A DNA stretch of 40,000 bases from Chrysomallon squamiferum (taxonomy: Eukaryota > Mollusca > Gastropoda > Neomphalida > Peltospiridae). Below the pieces are notes generated by a model. The model was given only the letters and a program-made list of their open reading frames with translations, was not told where the DNA came from and searched no databases. The translations under genes were made by a program, and so were the position numbers. This document shows, piece by piece, positions 11,690-23,164 of the stretch (the first letter of the stretch is position 1; the number at the start of each line of letters is the position of its first letter). Location of the stretch: NCBI GenBank assembly GCA_012295275.1, contig CM022674.1:13642364-13682363 (forward strand). Direction: 5' to 3'.

Positions 11690-12035
11690 TTTTGCCCTTC
11701 CATACACCAGGCGTATTAACACTTCCGCCGGAAGCGGTTATTCGAACGCACTAAATAAATAGAACCGTCACGTGATACGGCCAGCTTGCCGTGCGGCGTT
11801 TTGGTGTTACGGTGTCACTAAATATTTCAAATGAGGCTAACTTCTAATTGAATGTCGATCTCTTCTAGATTTGTGTCTGTAGGGCTGGCCCTGTTTTGAC
11901 AAGCAATAACACGTTAGTGTCACGTGCTTAGTTGACGTAATTGCTAATTCGGTTCCGACCGGCCCGAAGTGATGTCCGCGCATTTGCGATGTCGTAGCTG
12001 TAAGTGATTAGTTGGAGAACGAGTGTAACAGATAG
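11690..12035. promoter_or_regulatory. Unique CpG-containing block with paired TF-like sites
   Basis: Complex sequence holding an ETS-type inverted repeat CTTCCG-C-CGGAAG (11722-11734), two CACGTG E-boxes (11769-11774 and 11921-11926) and a half-CRE TGACGTAA (11933-11940). The density of palindromic sites and the GC rise suggest a regulatory element. No exon is evident. Confidence 0.35.
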
Positions 12036-12064
12036 AAAACAGTGTCACAGCCGAGGAAAAACGC

Positions 12065-12160
12065 GTTTGACATGATCATTTCGTAAAATGACAGAAAACA
12101 CTGTCAGGCTTTACCACGGCGAAAGAAAGAAACTGTTTGACATGATCATTTTGTAGAATA
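12065..12160 (+). repeat. Short direct repeat, 70-bp offset
   Basis: GTTTGACATGATCATTT is present at 12065 and again at 12135, each followed by a similar GTARAAT segment. The two copies flank a partial inverted copy of an AACAGTGTCA motif. Confidence 0.7.
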
Positions 12161-12328
12161 AATAAAATGTTCAGTTAAAGTACGTATACGCCCCCACATA
12201 TATACACACACAAATACACACACACAGACATACATACAGAGATAGAAGCACGCATACAAACATATATCATCATATAACAAAATACAAATGTTCATGAATT
12301 CACGTTAAGATGTATACTGTTATTTATC

Positions 12329-12331
<3 letters not shown>

Positions 12332-12404
<73 letters not shown>

Positions 12405-12410
12405 TCTCTT
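12332..12410. repeat. (TC)n microsatellite
   Basis: About 38 TC units with one interruption near 12399. Degenerate TG repeats follow at about 12540-12608. Confidence 0.97.
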
Positions 12411-13189
12411 ATTAAAGCGTACAGACATAGAGATAAAATACTCACAGACACACAGACACTCACAAGCATACCGTATTTTAGGTAAGGTGTGTTAATTAGG
12501 TGTTTGTACATAAGTATGTGTATGTGGCGTGTTTATGTGTGCAGTGTGTGTGTGCGTGTGTCTGTGTGTATGTGTGTTTGTTTGTGTGTGTGTGTGTGTG
12601 TGTGTGTCAGTCTGTCTCTAGATATTTTCACTGGACTTTAATTTCTGATACTTATGTTTATTTTGAGATCAAACTAATGATTGTATCAAATGTGTCAGCG
12701 ACATTATATTTCTAAAAATATCACTTAAAACTGACACAAATGTAAATTCGGTGACGTCCTACTACAATTATCTTTAATTCGACGCTTCTTAAAAACTTCG
12801 GAAGTTACAAACTGTTTTCACTCGTGCAAATGGATTACAAAAATGATATCTTCATCTTTATGGTAATTTTTCATTTCAAAAATGATTTATATATATATAT
12901 ATTCGTTATACTGCGAATACTGAGACAACCAGAACATGTACACGTCTAAGTTGTGCTAATCTTATAATTATTTCTGACAAACACGAAAATGTTTAAAGAC
13001 TTCTACTTGTAACAGGAAGATATACTCAAGCCATTTTTTTTATTATTTTTTTTTTTTTGCAAGCGTGTAGAACGTAAACAAATATTATTAAAACTGTCAG
13101 GCTATGATGTTCACCATTCATAATATTTAATAAACTGTAGTGGTGTAAAGAAAGAGTTGTATAATATTTATGAAGATAAAAATAAAATT

Positions 13190-13690
13190 CTTAGTCTTTT
13201 ATGACCTGATGGAACCTGCACGTTTTAAGAGTTCGAAGAAAATGTTATTTATGTTTCTGATCGTAAACGCAAACTCTTCAGAACTGTGAAAGCCCTACGC
13301 CATTTTTATTCCAAGACTTTGAAGAGGATTTTTTTTGTTCTTTTCTTGTTTGCAATCGTAAAACGTCATAGTATTTTGATAAATCGAGTTTGGTATAGTT
13401 TTTACAGTTAATAACTATTCTGTGTTTTTTTGTTTGTTTGTCGTAAACATAAAATCTGCAGTAACTTTGATGACTTGAGACATCCGAGTCTAAAACGGCC
13501 AGGAAGAACATTTTTTGTCGTAAAAAATAAACCCTCGGAAGCTGATGAAATGAAACATATATGTTGTAAATGTCTATGAAAATGATGTGTTGTCATCTGT
13601 GACCATAAACTTAGAAACTGATTATACTGATGGGTGCGTTGAGTTTTAACTGAGGTCATAAATTTTTGCTGCGTGGAAATCAAAGACAGA
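13190..13690. repeat. Highly degenerate repeat region
   Basis: Motifs of the type GAAGAA, T-run, TCGTAAAC, AAA and CTTCAGAACTG-like segments recur at roughly 70-100 bp spacing (for example TCGTAAAC at 13261 and 13441, with variants near 13355 and 13518). The two overlapping minus-strand frames here (to 13511 and to 13683) have no family resemblance that I recognise. I treat the region as an ancient tandem repeat rather than coding. Confidence 0.35.
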
Positions 13691-13964
13691 AGAGATTACG
13701 TCAAAGAAAACACCATTTCCTGCGCGTAAAAACTGAACCAAATTAAGTAAATGGTTAAAACGCTAATCATGTAATTAATCAGTTGTGTTTTTTGTTTTTT
13801 TTTGTTGTTTTTTTTTATTTATTTATTTTTTTATCTTTTTTAATTAGGAAATGTTGTTTTGTATGATGTAATATGTTTTTTTTCTTTAATTATTAAAGAC
13901 AAATAACGGGTTTTCTAAAAAAAAAAAAAAAAAAAAAATAAAAAGTGGAACAGTCTACATTTGT

Positions 13965-14110
13965 TGAACTAGTTTAGTTCAGTGGTTAGCACACTGGAGC
14001 GAAATGCTATCGGTTAGGGGGATCAAATCTGATTAGGGCGTCAATTTAGCTATTTCCAGTTCTGGCCGTTACTCACGAAGGATTGTTTTAAGACAAATAA
14101 CAATCCTTCA
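13965..14110 (+). mobile_element. tRNA-derived SINE head (plus strand)
   Basis: An A box TAGTTCAGTGG at 13975-13985 fits TRGYNNARNNG at every position, and a B box GATCAAATC at 14021-14029 fits GWTCRANNC at every position. Their spacing is tRNA-like. GGTTAGCACACTGG after the A box resembles a tRNA D-arm and anticodon stem. Downstream lies an 11-bp perfect stem (14077-14087 with 14099-14109). The 5' flank is an A-rich tract. I infer a SINE with its own pol III promoter; the 3' limit is uncertain. Confidence 0.7.
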
Positions 14111-14146
14111 GCAAAGAATTAGTGTTTTTCGTGTGCATGGGAAGTT

Positions 14147-14150
<4 letters not shown>

Positions 14151-14234
<84 letters not shown>
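14151..14234. repeat. (GA)n microsatellite
   Basis: About 40 GA units. Confidence 0.98.
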
Positions 14235-14239
14235 TATTA

Positions 14240-14683
14240 ATCATTAGTTACTATCCAAAAATATTTTTCCCGTTCATTCCAGTGCCCTTTTTTGACTGAA
14301 TATTATTCACCAGTCACTGCAATGACTTCCTATTCTTTCCAGCAGCGAAGTTCAATAATTAACCAGTTCATTAATCTGTACTCGCTCTTCAGTACAACAG
14401 ATCTGTGCTCAAAACTCTTTTATCAGCTCACGTGATGTATGTGTCCTTGTCTTTAAAAGGTGCTTGAGAATAATTCATTGCATTTAACCAGTAACAGAAA
14501 CCATAGAAAATCGTTTTATAGCCTCTAATAACCCGCTCGTAACATCTGATACCGTTAATGTAAAACTGTGTCGATGACAGTCATACCGTTAGTATTAGTA
14601 TTATTATTTCTTTTCTTTTTTTTTTTACGCGATTTGGAATGAAACGTGAAATTCCGTGTTAAGAATGAAAGGTGAAATTCCAT

Positions 14684-14714
<31 letters not shown>

Positions 14715-14982
14715 TTCTTTTACCTGAATAATCAAAAAAAAAGACAAAGAAAAAGGATAGTTAATATATTTTTTCAAATGTTATTAAAAAAGCGAAAATG
14801 AAAGAAAGAAAAGAAGAGAAAAGAAAAGAGAAAGAAAAATGTCCAGACTATATCCGCAACTTGAATTAAAAAAAAAAAAAAAAAATATCATAAAGTATCT
14901 TCTCTCTCTCCAAATTTCTGAAGAGTTTACGTTTCATAAAAAAAAGAATAATAATAAGAAAATAATAATAATACATTTGTGT

Positions 14983-15015
<33 letters not shown>

Positions 15016-15185
15016 GTAGTAGTAGTAGTAGTAGTAGTAGCAGTAGTAATAAATAATAATAAATAAATCAATAGATAAATAAATAAATAAAAATAAGTAA
15101 TGAATTATTTTAAACTGTGACAAAAAAAAAAATTATTAACATAAAGTCTGAAAACAGTAAATTACCGAATCAGAGCAAAAAAAAA
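14240..15185. other. AT-rich DNA with AAT/AGT repeats
   Basis: The first half is complex sequence without an exon. From 14684 it is A-rich, and (AAT)n then (AGT)n occupy about 14985-15050. The poly-Ile/Tyr/Val frames are artefacts. Confidence 0.65.
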
Positions 15186-15189
15186 AAAA

Positions 15190-15520
15190 AAAAAACCCGA
15201 AATGAACGAACTTCGACGGAAAGTGTCGTAAGCGATAGCGAAACGTAGGCGAGAAGAAAATGAAATAAAAACAAGAGACAAGATGAGATTGTCGGATTTA
15301 AGCTGCTGACGGAAATACGATCTCACGCGGCTACTAATACCGCTTCGATGACTATCGATCGCGATACTTCATATTTGTTATGACAGATACAAAGACGCGT
15401 GGACCACAAACAGTTTAGAAGCAGCTGTTTCCTTCACCCGCGCAACAACACGCGAACACTGCTAGCGAACATTTACGATTTTTCTTTACGTTACCCGACC
15501 AGGTGCGGGTTTGCCCGAAC
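15190..15520. other. Unique block with raised GC
   Basis: Complex sequence including AACCGC-free, CpG-bearing segments and a GACCACAAA (RUNX-like) site near 15401. It abuts the tandem array that starts at 15521. No open frame persists. It may be regulatory. Confidence 0.3.
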
Positions 15521-15870
15521 GACGTAGTATTAGGTATATACACATATCAAGATGATTATAATTAATTTTACTTATCATTCTTTTAAAAATTGTTTATATA
15601 TATATATATGACGTAGTATTAGGTATACACACATCAAGATGATTGTAATTAATTTTACTTATCATTCTTTTAAAAATTGTTTATATATATATATATGACC
15701 TAGTATTAGGTATACACGTATCAAGATGATTATAATGAATTTTACATTACTATTCTTTAAAAAATTGTTTATATATATATGTGTGTGTGTGTGTGTTTGT
15801 ATATGTACACATGTATGTATGTATGTGTGTATGTATATATAAGAACGAACATACATGTGTATATAAAACA

Positions 15871-15920
<50 letters not shown>

Positions 15921-15985
15921 AACAATTTTTTTAAAGAATAGTAAGTAAAATTCATTATACTTTTCTTGATATGTGTATACCTGAT
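15521..15985 (+). repeat. Three tandem units plus one inverted unit (palindrome)
   Basis: An 87-89 bp unit beginning GACGTAGTATTAGGTATA and ending in (TA)n is repeated head to tail at 15521-15609, 15610-15696 and 15697-15780. A fourth copy lies inverted at about 15911-15981. The third and fourth copies pair as arms of about 75 bp, extended inward by complementary TG and AC runs. The loop is about 15805-15865. Confidence 0.92.
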
Positions 15986-16297
15986 ATATATATAAAAAAC
16001 AAGATAAAGAAAAAACAATGAATCGATCGGAAGGGTGTGAATAAAACTCTGCCCTAGGTCTGCCCTTAGTATTATTGATTGAGTTAATTCGCCTTGTTAT
16101 CAACATGTTCGTTTGAGAATAATGTTTATTTAGTATATTGATCTTCCTTAAACATCGGTAAACTTCGTTTGTGAACGTATTTGATTCTTTAAAATTAAGT
16201 AATTGACGACTTTGGTAAACTTTCATATTTGAAGTCTGCTTTCACAATGTTCCATTATCTATCGATCAGTTCACTAATTTATTAGTCTAAATAAAAT

Positions 16298-16299
<2 letters not shown>

Positions 16300-16366
<67 letters not shown>
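16300..16366. repeat. (TC)n microsatellite
   Basis: About 33 TC units. Confidence 0.98.
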
Positions 16367-16368
<2 letters not shown>

Positions 16369-16463
16369 AAATGGAAAATATCAATATGCCACAAGGAATT
16401 ACTGGTTTCAGTTGCGTCATTTCCGGAGATGAACGGAAGTTGTTCAGTCTTCTGTTGAATTTT

Positions 16464-16495
<32 letters not shown>

Positions 16496-16835
16496 TCATT
16501 GTTCAATTGTCTTGTTTTCTTTTTATTCAGATTGTTATTTCATGTTATTATTTTTTTTTTTGTTTTTTTTTTAGATAAAATAAAACAAAAAAAAATTAAG
16601 TTAAAGAAAATTAAGTCGATAAAGCAAACGCGAAACAGCCATATAGAGGAACAAATTAAAATTCTATTTTTAGTAACTATTTCCGGATTTTTACGATTTG
16701 TATTCGTGCGAGTCAGTCTGACATTTAAAACAAACACAGACAGTTGAGATCACTGAACTTTAAAGTCAAATGTCTAAACAGCATCATACTTTAGAATAAT
16801 AATACACGGATCTTCATTATTCCTTCCTTTTTTCC
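16367..16835. other. AT-rich DNA with poly-T
   Basis: Contains poly-T at 16467-16490 and 16551-16572. Short plus and minus frames here carry no recognisable motif. Confidence 0.6.
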
Positions 16836-16839
16836 TTCT

Positions 16840-17115
16840 TCTTCTTGTTATGATTATTATTGTTATTATTGTTATCATCGTCATCATCATCATCATTATT
16901 GTTGTTTTTGTAATATGAAGTAGTAGTAATAGTAGTTGTAGTAGGAGTAGTAGTAGTAGTAGTAATGTTATTTATTTACTTACTATATACCATTGTCGCT
17001 CTATATATATACATATATACACACACACACACACACACATATATATGTACATATATATATGTATATATATATGTATATTTACGTGTATATATATATATAC
17101 ATACATATATATGTA
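16840..17115. repeat. Mixed ATT/ATC/AGT and TA/CA repeats
   Basis: Trinucleotide runs (about 16850-16965) are followed by alternating TA, CA and TATG runs (about 17000-17113). Confidence 0.9.
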
Positions 17116-17149
17116 GTGGTTATTTTCAATTAATTTCTATATAATTAAA

Positions 17150-17480
17150 ATCCCTGTCATTCAGCAAGGCTGACAGAGATGCATTACGTCACGGAACACA
17201 AGACAACGTGAAAGTGTTACGAGACGTCTGAAAACTACGTTACTGGTCCCTTTAAGAGAAGTATGCATTCAGTAATTCGCTCACCAGTTTCATTCATATA
17301 CTCACCGCCACGTGCTCGCCGACACCAACAATTACTAGACAGCTACGTCAACGTCCTTACCTTGACTCAGACACTGATTTGAGCAGTCACCTGTATAATG
17401 CGACTGAAAACTGTAGGTACGGGGATCAGTTCCCGGTGCCAACTTCAATTACAAAACTTACTGAAAACTGTTCTTTGCTC
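17150..17480 (+). other. Unique block with a weak tRNA-like segment
   Basis: Complex, CpG-containing sequence. At about 17380-17445 the series GAGCAGTCACCTG, ATGCGACTGAAAACTG and GGGGATCAGTTCCC resembles a D-arm, an anticodon arm and a T-arm. The B-box-like GATCAGTTC at 17424-17432 matches 8 of 9 consensus positions. The A box is poor, so a decayed SINE head is possible but unproven. Confidence 0.3.
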
Positions 17481-17483
17481 TAG

Positions 17484-18195
17484 ACTTCTGAAACTCTTTA
17501 ACGTTTTAACACTATAACTCTTTAACATATTAACACTAAAATTGTTTTAATATTAACAATGACACTGTCTAACATACTAACAGGAAAGTAGCATTCTAAC
17601 AGTAAGTCGTCTGAAGAATTAACATCAAAATTATCATTCTAGCATTAAAACTGACTAGTAAATTAACACTAAAACTGTCAGATTTTTTAACATTAATACT
17701 CCTATCATACTAACTTTAATTTAATACTGCAAAGCTAAAGCTGTCTATCATAAACCATTATAACTAACACGAAACTAACATAATACGACTATTACTATCA
17801 TACTAACATTAAAACCATCACACTAACAACTAACATGCTACCATTGCCACTAACATATTAACTAACATTAATACTAACTCTTCCACTATAAGTGACATGC
17901 TAAACAAAGCTATGTAAATACTGTTATGAAAAACTAGCATTATTACACTGAAACTTACTACCACTACAACTAACATACTAACGTCAAAACATCCTAAATT
18001 CTAACATCAAAAATGACTATTCTGAAACTGAAGCTAACAAACTAACACAAAAGAACAAAACAAGCATCATAACATCAAAACTAACAAAACGCTACTGGCC
18101 AGCAAACACCCTAACACCAAATCTCGCACGTATCACCACTGTGACTAACACACTAACACTAAAACTATCTAACACACTAACACAGTGACACTGTC
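17484..18195 (+). repeat. ACTAAC-rich degenerate array
   Basis: About 700 bp in which short phrases such as AACATACTAACAC, TTAAAACT and AAACTGTC recur with irregular spacing. The composition is strongly purine/pyrimidine biased (A and C rich, G poor) on the plus strand. No fixed unit length is visible, so it is probably an old, decayed tandem repeat of about 18-20 bp. Confidence 0.6.
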
Positions 18196-18199
18196 TTGG

Positions 18200-18815
18200 G
18201 AAGACAATCGAACTTCACAGACCGTTTTTCCCAACAAAAAATCCCAGACGTGTTCAGTATGTCAAAAGATGTCAGCACTTTTACAGAAAGGTCGACTGGG
18301 TGACTCGATACCAGTGTGTTAGTGAATGGTAATTTGGAAAAAGAGTAACGTAGAACGTAATCGTTTTTCTGACGCCGAGATTTTAATTCTAGCGCTTGTT
18401 AGGAGTCACGTGTAAACCACAGGATATGCAACACTTCTGTCATGTTTCTGATGTTTTCTTCTTTCCAGTGTCGTCATAAACATAATCATTATCTAGGACG
18501 GAAATATTTCTCTCGATATTGTTTTTTAATTTTTTTTTTTTTTAATTTTTTTGACTTAAAATGTTAAAGTTTAGTCACGATTTTTTTACGTTTTGTTTCA
18601 GCTCTGTTGATTACTTTCTCTTATTGACGTACAAATTAAGTTTTAAAAAATAAAGAGAAATTCTGACGATATGTATATACATGTGTCCATGCACGTAACC
18701 ACACAGACGTACACACAGATATGCATATAAAGCAAATAAAAAAAACAAAAAAACAAAATAGAGTTTGAATGGTCTAACTCAAGAAAAACACTGAACAACT
18801 TATTTATTTTATTTC
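18200..18815. other. AT-rich intergenic DNA
   Basis: Complex sequence with a short GC-richer part near 18380-18420. I see no gene. Confidence 0.55.
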
Positions 18816-18918
18816 ATATATATACACACACACAGTCATACACATACATATAAACAGATACACAAGCACTTTTATTAAATTCAGCATCAACTATTTCAAA
18901 AATAAATATAAATACAAA

Positions 18919-18919
<1 letters not shown>

Positions 18920-18996
<77 letters not shown>
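18920..18996. repeat. (AC)n microsatellite
   Basis: About 38 AC units. TTTTATTAA(A/G)TTCA and ATCA phrases occur on both sides (about 18870 and 18997), suggesting a small flanking duplication. Confidence 0.97.
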
Positions 18997-18998
<2 letters not shown>

Positions 18999-19019
18999 TT
19001 ATTAAGTTCAACATCAGAT

Positions 19020-19430
19020 ATTTCGAAAATAACCTCCTTTCCTTCAGACGTCAGTTAATTTTAGTCTTTCATACACACCCATCCAGTCGTAAAGGTTGCG
19101 TCTTGCCGAGCTTTGATATTCCACACGTAACATCAGCCGAACATCTGAAACACATCCAGGTCCCCTTATACAAGTGTTCATTCATTTAATCAGCGAGGAA
19201 CTTACGTCAGTGTTCATTATGACGTCACCCAGATGGCGTTGATGTGTTTGACCTTTGAGGATTTCGTGTCAGACAGATGTCAGAACGAAACGTTGATGAA
19301 GAAATAAGCATTCATTAATTTTGCCAATATCCACGACGTGTGTCAAACCTCGTTGACGACGTCAGACTAATAAAACTACGGAGATGCAGTGGGGTCAACA
19401 TAACACCTTGATAATGAATCTTCGTATTGA
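19020..19430. other. Unique block with CRE palindrome
   Basis: Complex sequence with a perfect TGACGTCA at 19220-19227 and several ACGTCA half sites (19204, 19341-19366). It could be regulatory. No exon is seen. Confidence 0.35.
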
Positions 19431-19529
19431 ACAGAAAAAAAAAAAAAAAAAAAAATTCTTCTTAGTATGTTATTTATACTAAGCTTCTTTTGATTTATAG
19501 ATTAATGACAAAGGGGACAGGAAAAATGA

Positions 19530-19925
19530 TTGAATCAGTAGAATGGATGGATGGATGGATGAACGAATAAGTGAGCGAACGAACGGAAAAAGGAATGAAC
19601 GAATAAATAAATGTATGAATGAATGAATGAACAATTATAATGAACGAAATAATGAAATAATGAACGAAAGAACGAAAGAACGAAATAATGAATGAATAAA
19701 CGAAAGAATGAATGGATGAATGAATGAATGAAAGAATAAATGAACCATTATAATTAACGAAATAATAAAATAATGAACGAATGAACGAAATAATGGATGA
19801 ATGACTGGATGAATTAACCATTATAATGAATGAAATAATTAAACAATGAACAAAAGAACGAAATAATGAAAGAATGAAAGAATGAATGAATGAATGAATG
19901 AATGAAAGAAAAAGAATGAATGAAT
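19530..19925. repeat. (GAAT/GAAC)n with higher-order repeat
   Basis: Tetranucleotide repeats of GAAT, GAAC and GAAA. A longer phrase, ATTATAATGAACGAAATAAT and variants, recurs at about 19633, 19746 and 19820, giving a higher-order unit of roughly 75-115 bp. The Ser/Phe/Ile-rich minus-strand frame is an artefact. Confidence 0.85.
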
Positions 19926-20940
19926 ATTTTTAATCGAAATCTTGACACGTTTGAATAAATAGGATTACTGATTTTTTTAATACAACATCACTAACAGTAT
20001 TTTTTTTCTAAGTGTTATCCATCTGGTGGAAAACAAAAATTAACGTTATTATTTAACTGTGACTTGTGATTATCCTCAACTAGAGGGAAAAATAACCACG
20101 TCACTGATTAATAACTATTGTTTAGTCTGAAAGAGCTAAAGACTGGAACGTGACATTCTGAAGCTTCACTATTTAAAACTGACAAATACGGACATTTTTA
20201 ATTTAAAATAAACCCTAATGATTCCAGAATTAGCGATTAATGATGAAAATCCTAAAATGAAGAGATATATTTAAGGAATTGAAAACAACTACATTTTTAA
20301 ATAAATAATAAAATTAAAAAAATTATTATCAAAAATGGGAAATAAGGAGATGTTATGAATGGGAAATAAAAACAACCTACATTTTTGTTTTCAGTATTAG
20401 TTTTCAACAAACAATGGCAAATGTCTTTAATTGTAAAGAGCAATTAACTGAAAAAATTACTTAATCTTGCGTGGTAATATTAGGAAAAAGCGTCATTATT
20501 TAATAATATTTAATATTTACAACAACAACAAAAATAAATAAATAAAAATAAAAATAAAAATAAGGCTACTAATTGAATATAAAATATACTCGAAAAGATG
20601 AAAATGACTGGCACTGCGATTAATATTCAAATTTTTATCCAAAAACCTTTTCAGCTTAATTAAATGGGGTCATATGTTAAAAAATTATTCACAAAATGCC
20701 CCACAGTATAATTCAGAAAATCATGTTCACTGACAAAATGCCTTATATTCAAACCATGCTCTTTTTCTTATCAGAGCAAATATATTATAAAGACTGAGTA
20801 CGAACATCTATGAAAGTTCTATTAACCTAAAGAGTGGTATCAGAAAACTGAAGAAACAAAACTAGTGCGTTTCCATAGAACAAGTTAGACTGACCTCACG
20901 ACAGCAGAGACATAAAACTGCTGGTGTCGAAACACTCAGC
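19926..20940. other. AT-rich intergenic DNA
   Basis: Complex AT-rich sequence with no tandem array beyond short AAAT runs at 20535-20560. I recognise nothing in it. Confidence 0.6.
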
Positions 20941-21330
20941 GATTTTTCTCAAACAGTCTGTGCTTGTTATATGACGTCATAACCACCAGGTGTCGTAATA
21001 ATGTCGGTGAGACCGCGAGATTTACGGAAGTTAACGAATCACTTTATGGTGTTTACTTTTACTGTGAAATGTCACGTAACCCAAAATAGCCACGATTTCC
21101 TTCGATCCACGTTTCTCATTCTGAATTTTCTTGTCTTCGCCTTTCGCGCCAAGTTTATAAGCTGTTTGTTTGCAGAGCCAGAATTATCGCGCCGGTTTCC
21201 GTATTTGCTAAATGTACTTGAAAAAAAAAAAAAAAAAAATCGCTTCGCCGCTTTCCGCGGTTATCGCTTTTCTGTGTAATTAGTCCTATACGCAATTAAA
21301 GTGAATGCAACGACGTCATAAATGCGTTTG
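20941..21330 (+). other. Unique block with CRE; 92-codon open frame of doubtful status
   Basis: A perfect CRE TGACGTCA (20972-20979) precedes an ATG-started 92-codon frame at 21001-21279. The predicted peptide has mixed composition in its first 70 residues and then runs through a poly-A tract as poly-Lys. I recognise no domain. The CpG content and palindromic CRE fit a promoter or enhancer better than a gene. Confidence 0.25.
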
Positions 21331-21408
21331 AAGACTGACGTATGGATGGAATTACTTATCTTTTATTTTATTTCTGTTGCTTTGTCAGTTTCTAATTTTA
21401 CCTCTTGT

Positions 21409-21541
<133 letters not shown>

Positions 21542-21729
21542 CAATCTGTATCACTAAGCCTATATTTCTCTTTCTAAATCACTAACGGACAAGCTTCGGC
21601 CCACGGGAGTTTTCTGAGTGACACGCCCAATTCCTACGAGTAGAATAACGTTTATTAACATTTTCCTTGTTATTTTTAGCCCTGTCCAAAGCGAGCCGTT
21701 TCTCGAAATTTTTAAAAAAAAATAAATAA

Positions 21730-22023
21730 ATTGCCCATGTCTGCTCTAAATCATTACTTTTTCTATTTTACAACGTCTTTTCACCAACAAGTGTTACCTC
21801 CAACGACGTTTACGACTCCAACGTCGTTTTGTCTCCAAGTTTCGACTTAGCCGAGCATTTGGGACGTATCATCCGGGTACTGGTACCAGCTCCAGGTTCG
21901 TCTCCCATAAAAGTAATGATCTGTTTCGTAGCAATCATCACGTCACTGTTCTGCATCACTGGCATCGACGAAGTTGGAGTAGAATTTGATGAAGGGCCGA
22001 GCCAAAATGCAGAAGACTTCTAA
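21730..22023 (+). other. 98-codon open window, no start codon
   Basis: One plus frame is free of stops from 21730 to the TAA at 22021-22023, with mixed amino-acid composition and a hydrophobic stretch (VMICFVAIITSLFCI). It begins after an in-frame stop and has no ATG near its beginning. A 3' terminal coding exon with an acceptor near 21791 is conceivable, but no family is recognisable. The same DNA may simply be conserved non-coding. Confidence 0.2.
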
Positions 22024-22148
22024 TGAATAATTCATGAGGACAAATCTGTCACTCGGCAGCTCGGGATTTCATTGATGTTCCAAAAGCAATGGGCTGTCAA
22101 ACGTAACTCTGCGCGTGCGAACATCGCTAACGGTTGATGAATATTCAT
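22023..22148. promoter_or_regulatory. Pair of POU-type palindromes
   Basis: ATGAAT-A-ATTCAT lies at 22023-22035 and the perfect palindrome ATGAATATTCAT at 22137-22148. The latter resembles POU homodimer (MORE-type) sites. TGTCAA, a TALE/MEIS-like core, lies between them near 22095. Both sit in GC-richer unique DNA, so an enhancer is plausible. Confidence 0.35.
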
Positions 22149-22189
22149 GACATGAAATTGGATCAAACTGTGAACTGTTTTTAAGAATT

Positions 22190-22248
22190 TGTTGGGGTTT
22201 TTTTTTAAGCGAAGAGATTTTATTACTTTTATTTCTACCTTATTTTTT

Positions 22249-22308
<60 letters not shown>

Positions 22309-22440
22309 TTCAAAAATGTTTTCTTTCTCTCTTTTTTTTTTTTTAACCTTTTCGTCTTCAATTTAACTTTCTGAGGATTTATGTTCACGAAATTTAATTT
22401 TTTTTTTTTTTTTTTTAAAGACATAAAGAAAGAGGTTTTA
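22190..22440. repeat. Poly-T rich tract
   Basis: Several long T homopolymers, the largest at about 22268-22303. Confidence 0.9.
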
Positions 22441-22552
22441 AATAGCTGTTTTCAATAATTTAAACATTAAATTTACTAATTTTATTAAATTATAGACACA
22501 GTTGTTACGTCACAAACTGTCGACATAAATTATAATCCACACTCGCGCGAAC

Positions 22553-22613
22553 CCTCTACCCCAGACATACACCCTACCCCAGACATACACCCTACCCCAG
22601 ACATACACCCCAC
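22553..22613 (+). repeat. 18-bp minisatellite, about 3.4 copies
   Basis: The unit CCCCAGACATACACCCTA is repeated almost perfectly; the last copy diverges to CCCCACC. Confidence 0.95.
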
Positions 22614-22734
22614 CCTGCCTGTGCATATGTATAATATTTATAAAACAGAGGCCCACGCAAAACGTTAGGATATATGTTTTGATGGACAGGGTTGTTGTTG
22701 TTACTGTTTCTTAGTACCAAAAACAGAATATGTT

Positions 22735-22808
22735 GTAATAGTAGTAGTAGTAGTAGTTGTTAGTGGTGTAGTAGTAGTACCAAAAGCAGAATAGCAGAAA
22801 TGATGTAA

Positions 22809-22847
<39 letters not shown>

Positions 22848-22890
22848 TGGTAGTAGTAGAAGTAGTAGTAGTAGTGTTGTTGTTGTGTTG
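22735..22890. repeat. (GTA)n trinucleotide repeat
   Basis: GTA units in two blocks. An intervening phrase ACCAAAAGCAGAATA echoes ACCAAAAACAGAATA just upstream, so the whole block looks duplicated with an offset of about 65 bp. Confidence 0.9.
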
Positions 22891-23031
22891 GTGGTGGTGG
22901 TGGTTGTAATGGCGGTCGCAACATAAGGTGTTAAGTAGATCAAATAGTAAACGCTAAACATATAAAAAAGATACTAATAATACATTATTACTGTCAAATA
23001 TGACAGTCACTTGACAAAAGTTTTCAAAAAA

Positions 23032-23035
<4 letters not shown>

Positions 23036-23062
<27 letters not shown>
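23036..23062. repeat. (TA)n microsatellite
   Basis: About 13 TA units. Confidence 0.95.
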
Positions 23063-23164
23063 CAAGTGCTTATGTACGCATATTGCGCATGCTCCAGATA
23101 AACACAAAACAATTTATTTTTTTTCTCCCGCAAGACAATGCCCGTACGGCTCTAAAAGGAAATT

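Noticed and set aside
13278-13683. Two overlapping minus-strand frames (77 and 91 codons)
   Set aside because: They lie in a degenerate repeat, the longer one starts at TTG, and neither resembles a known family.
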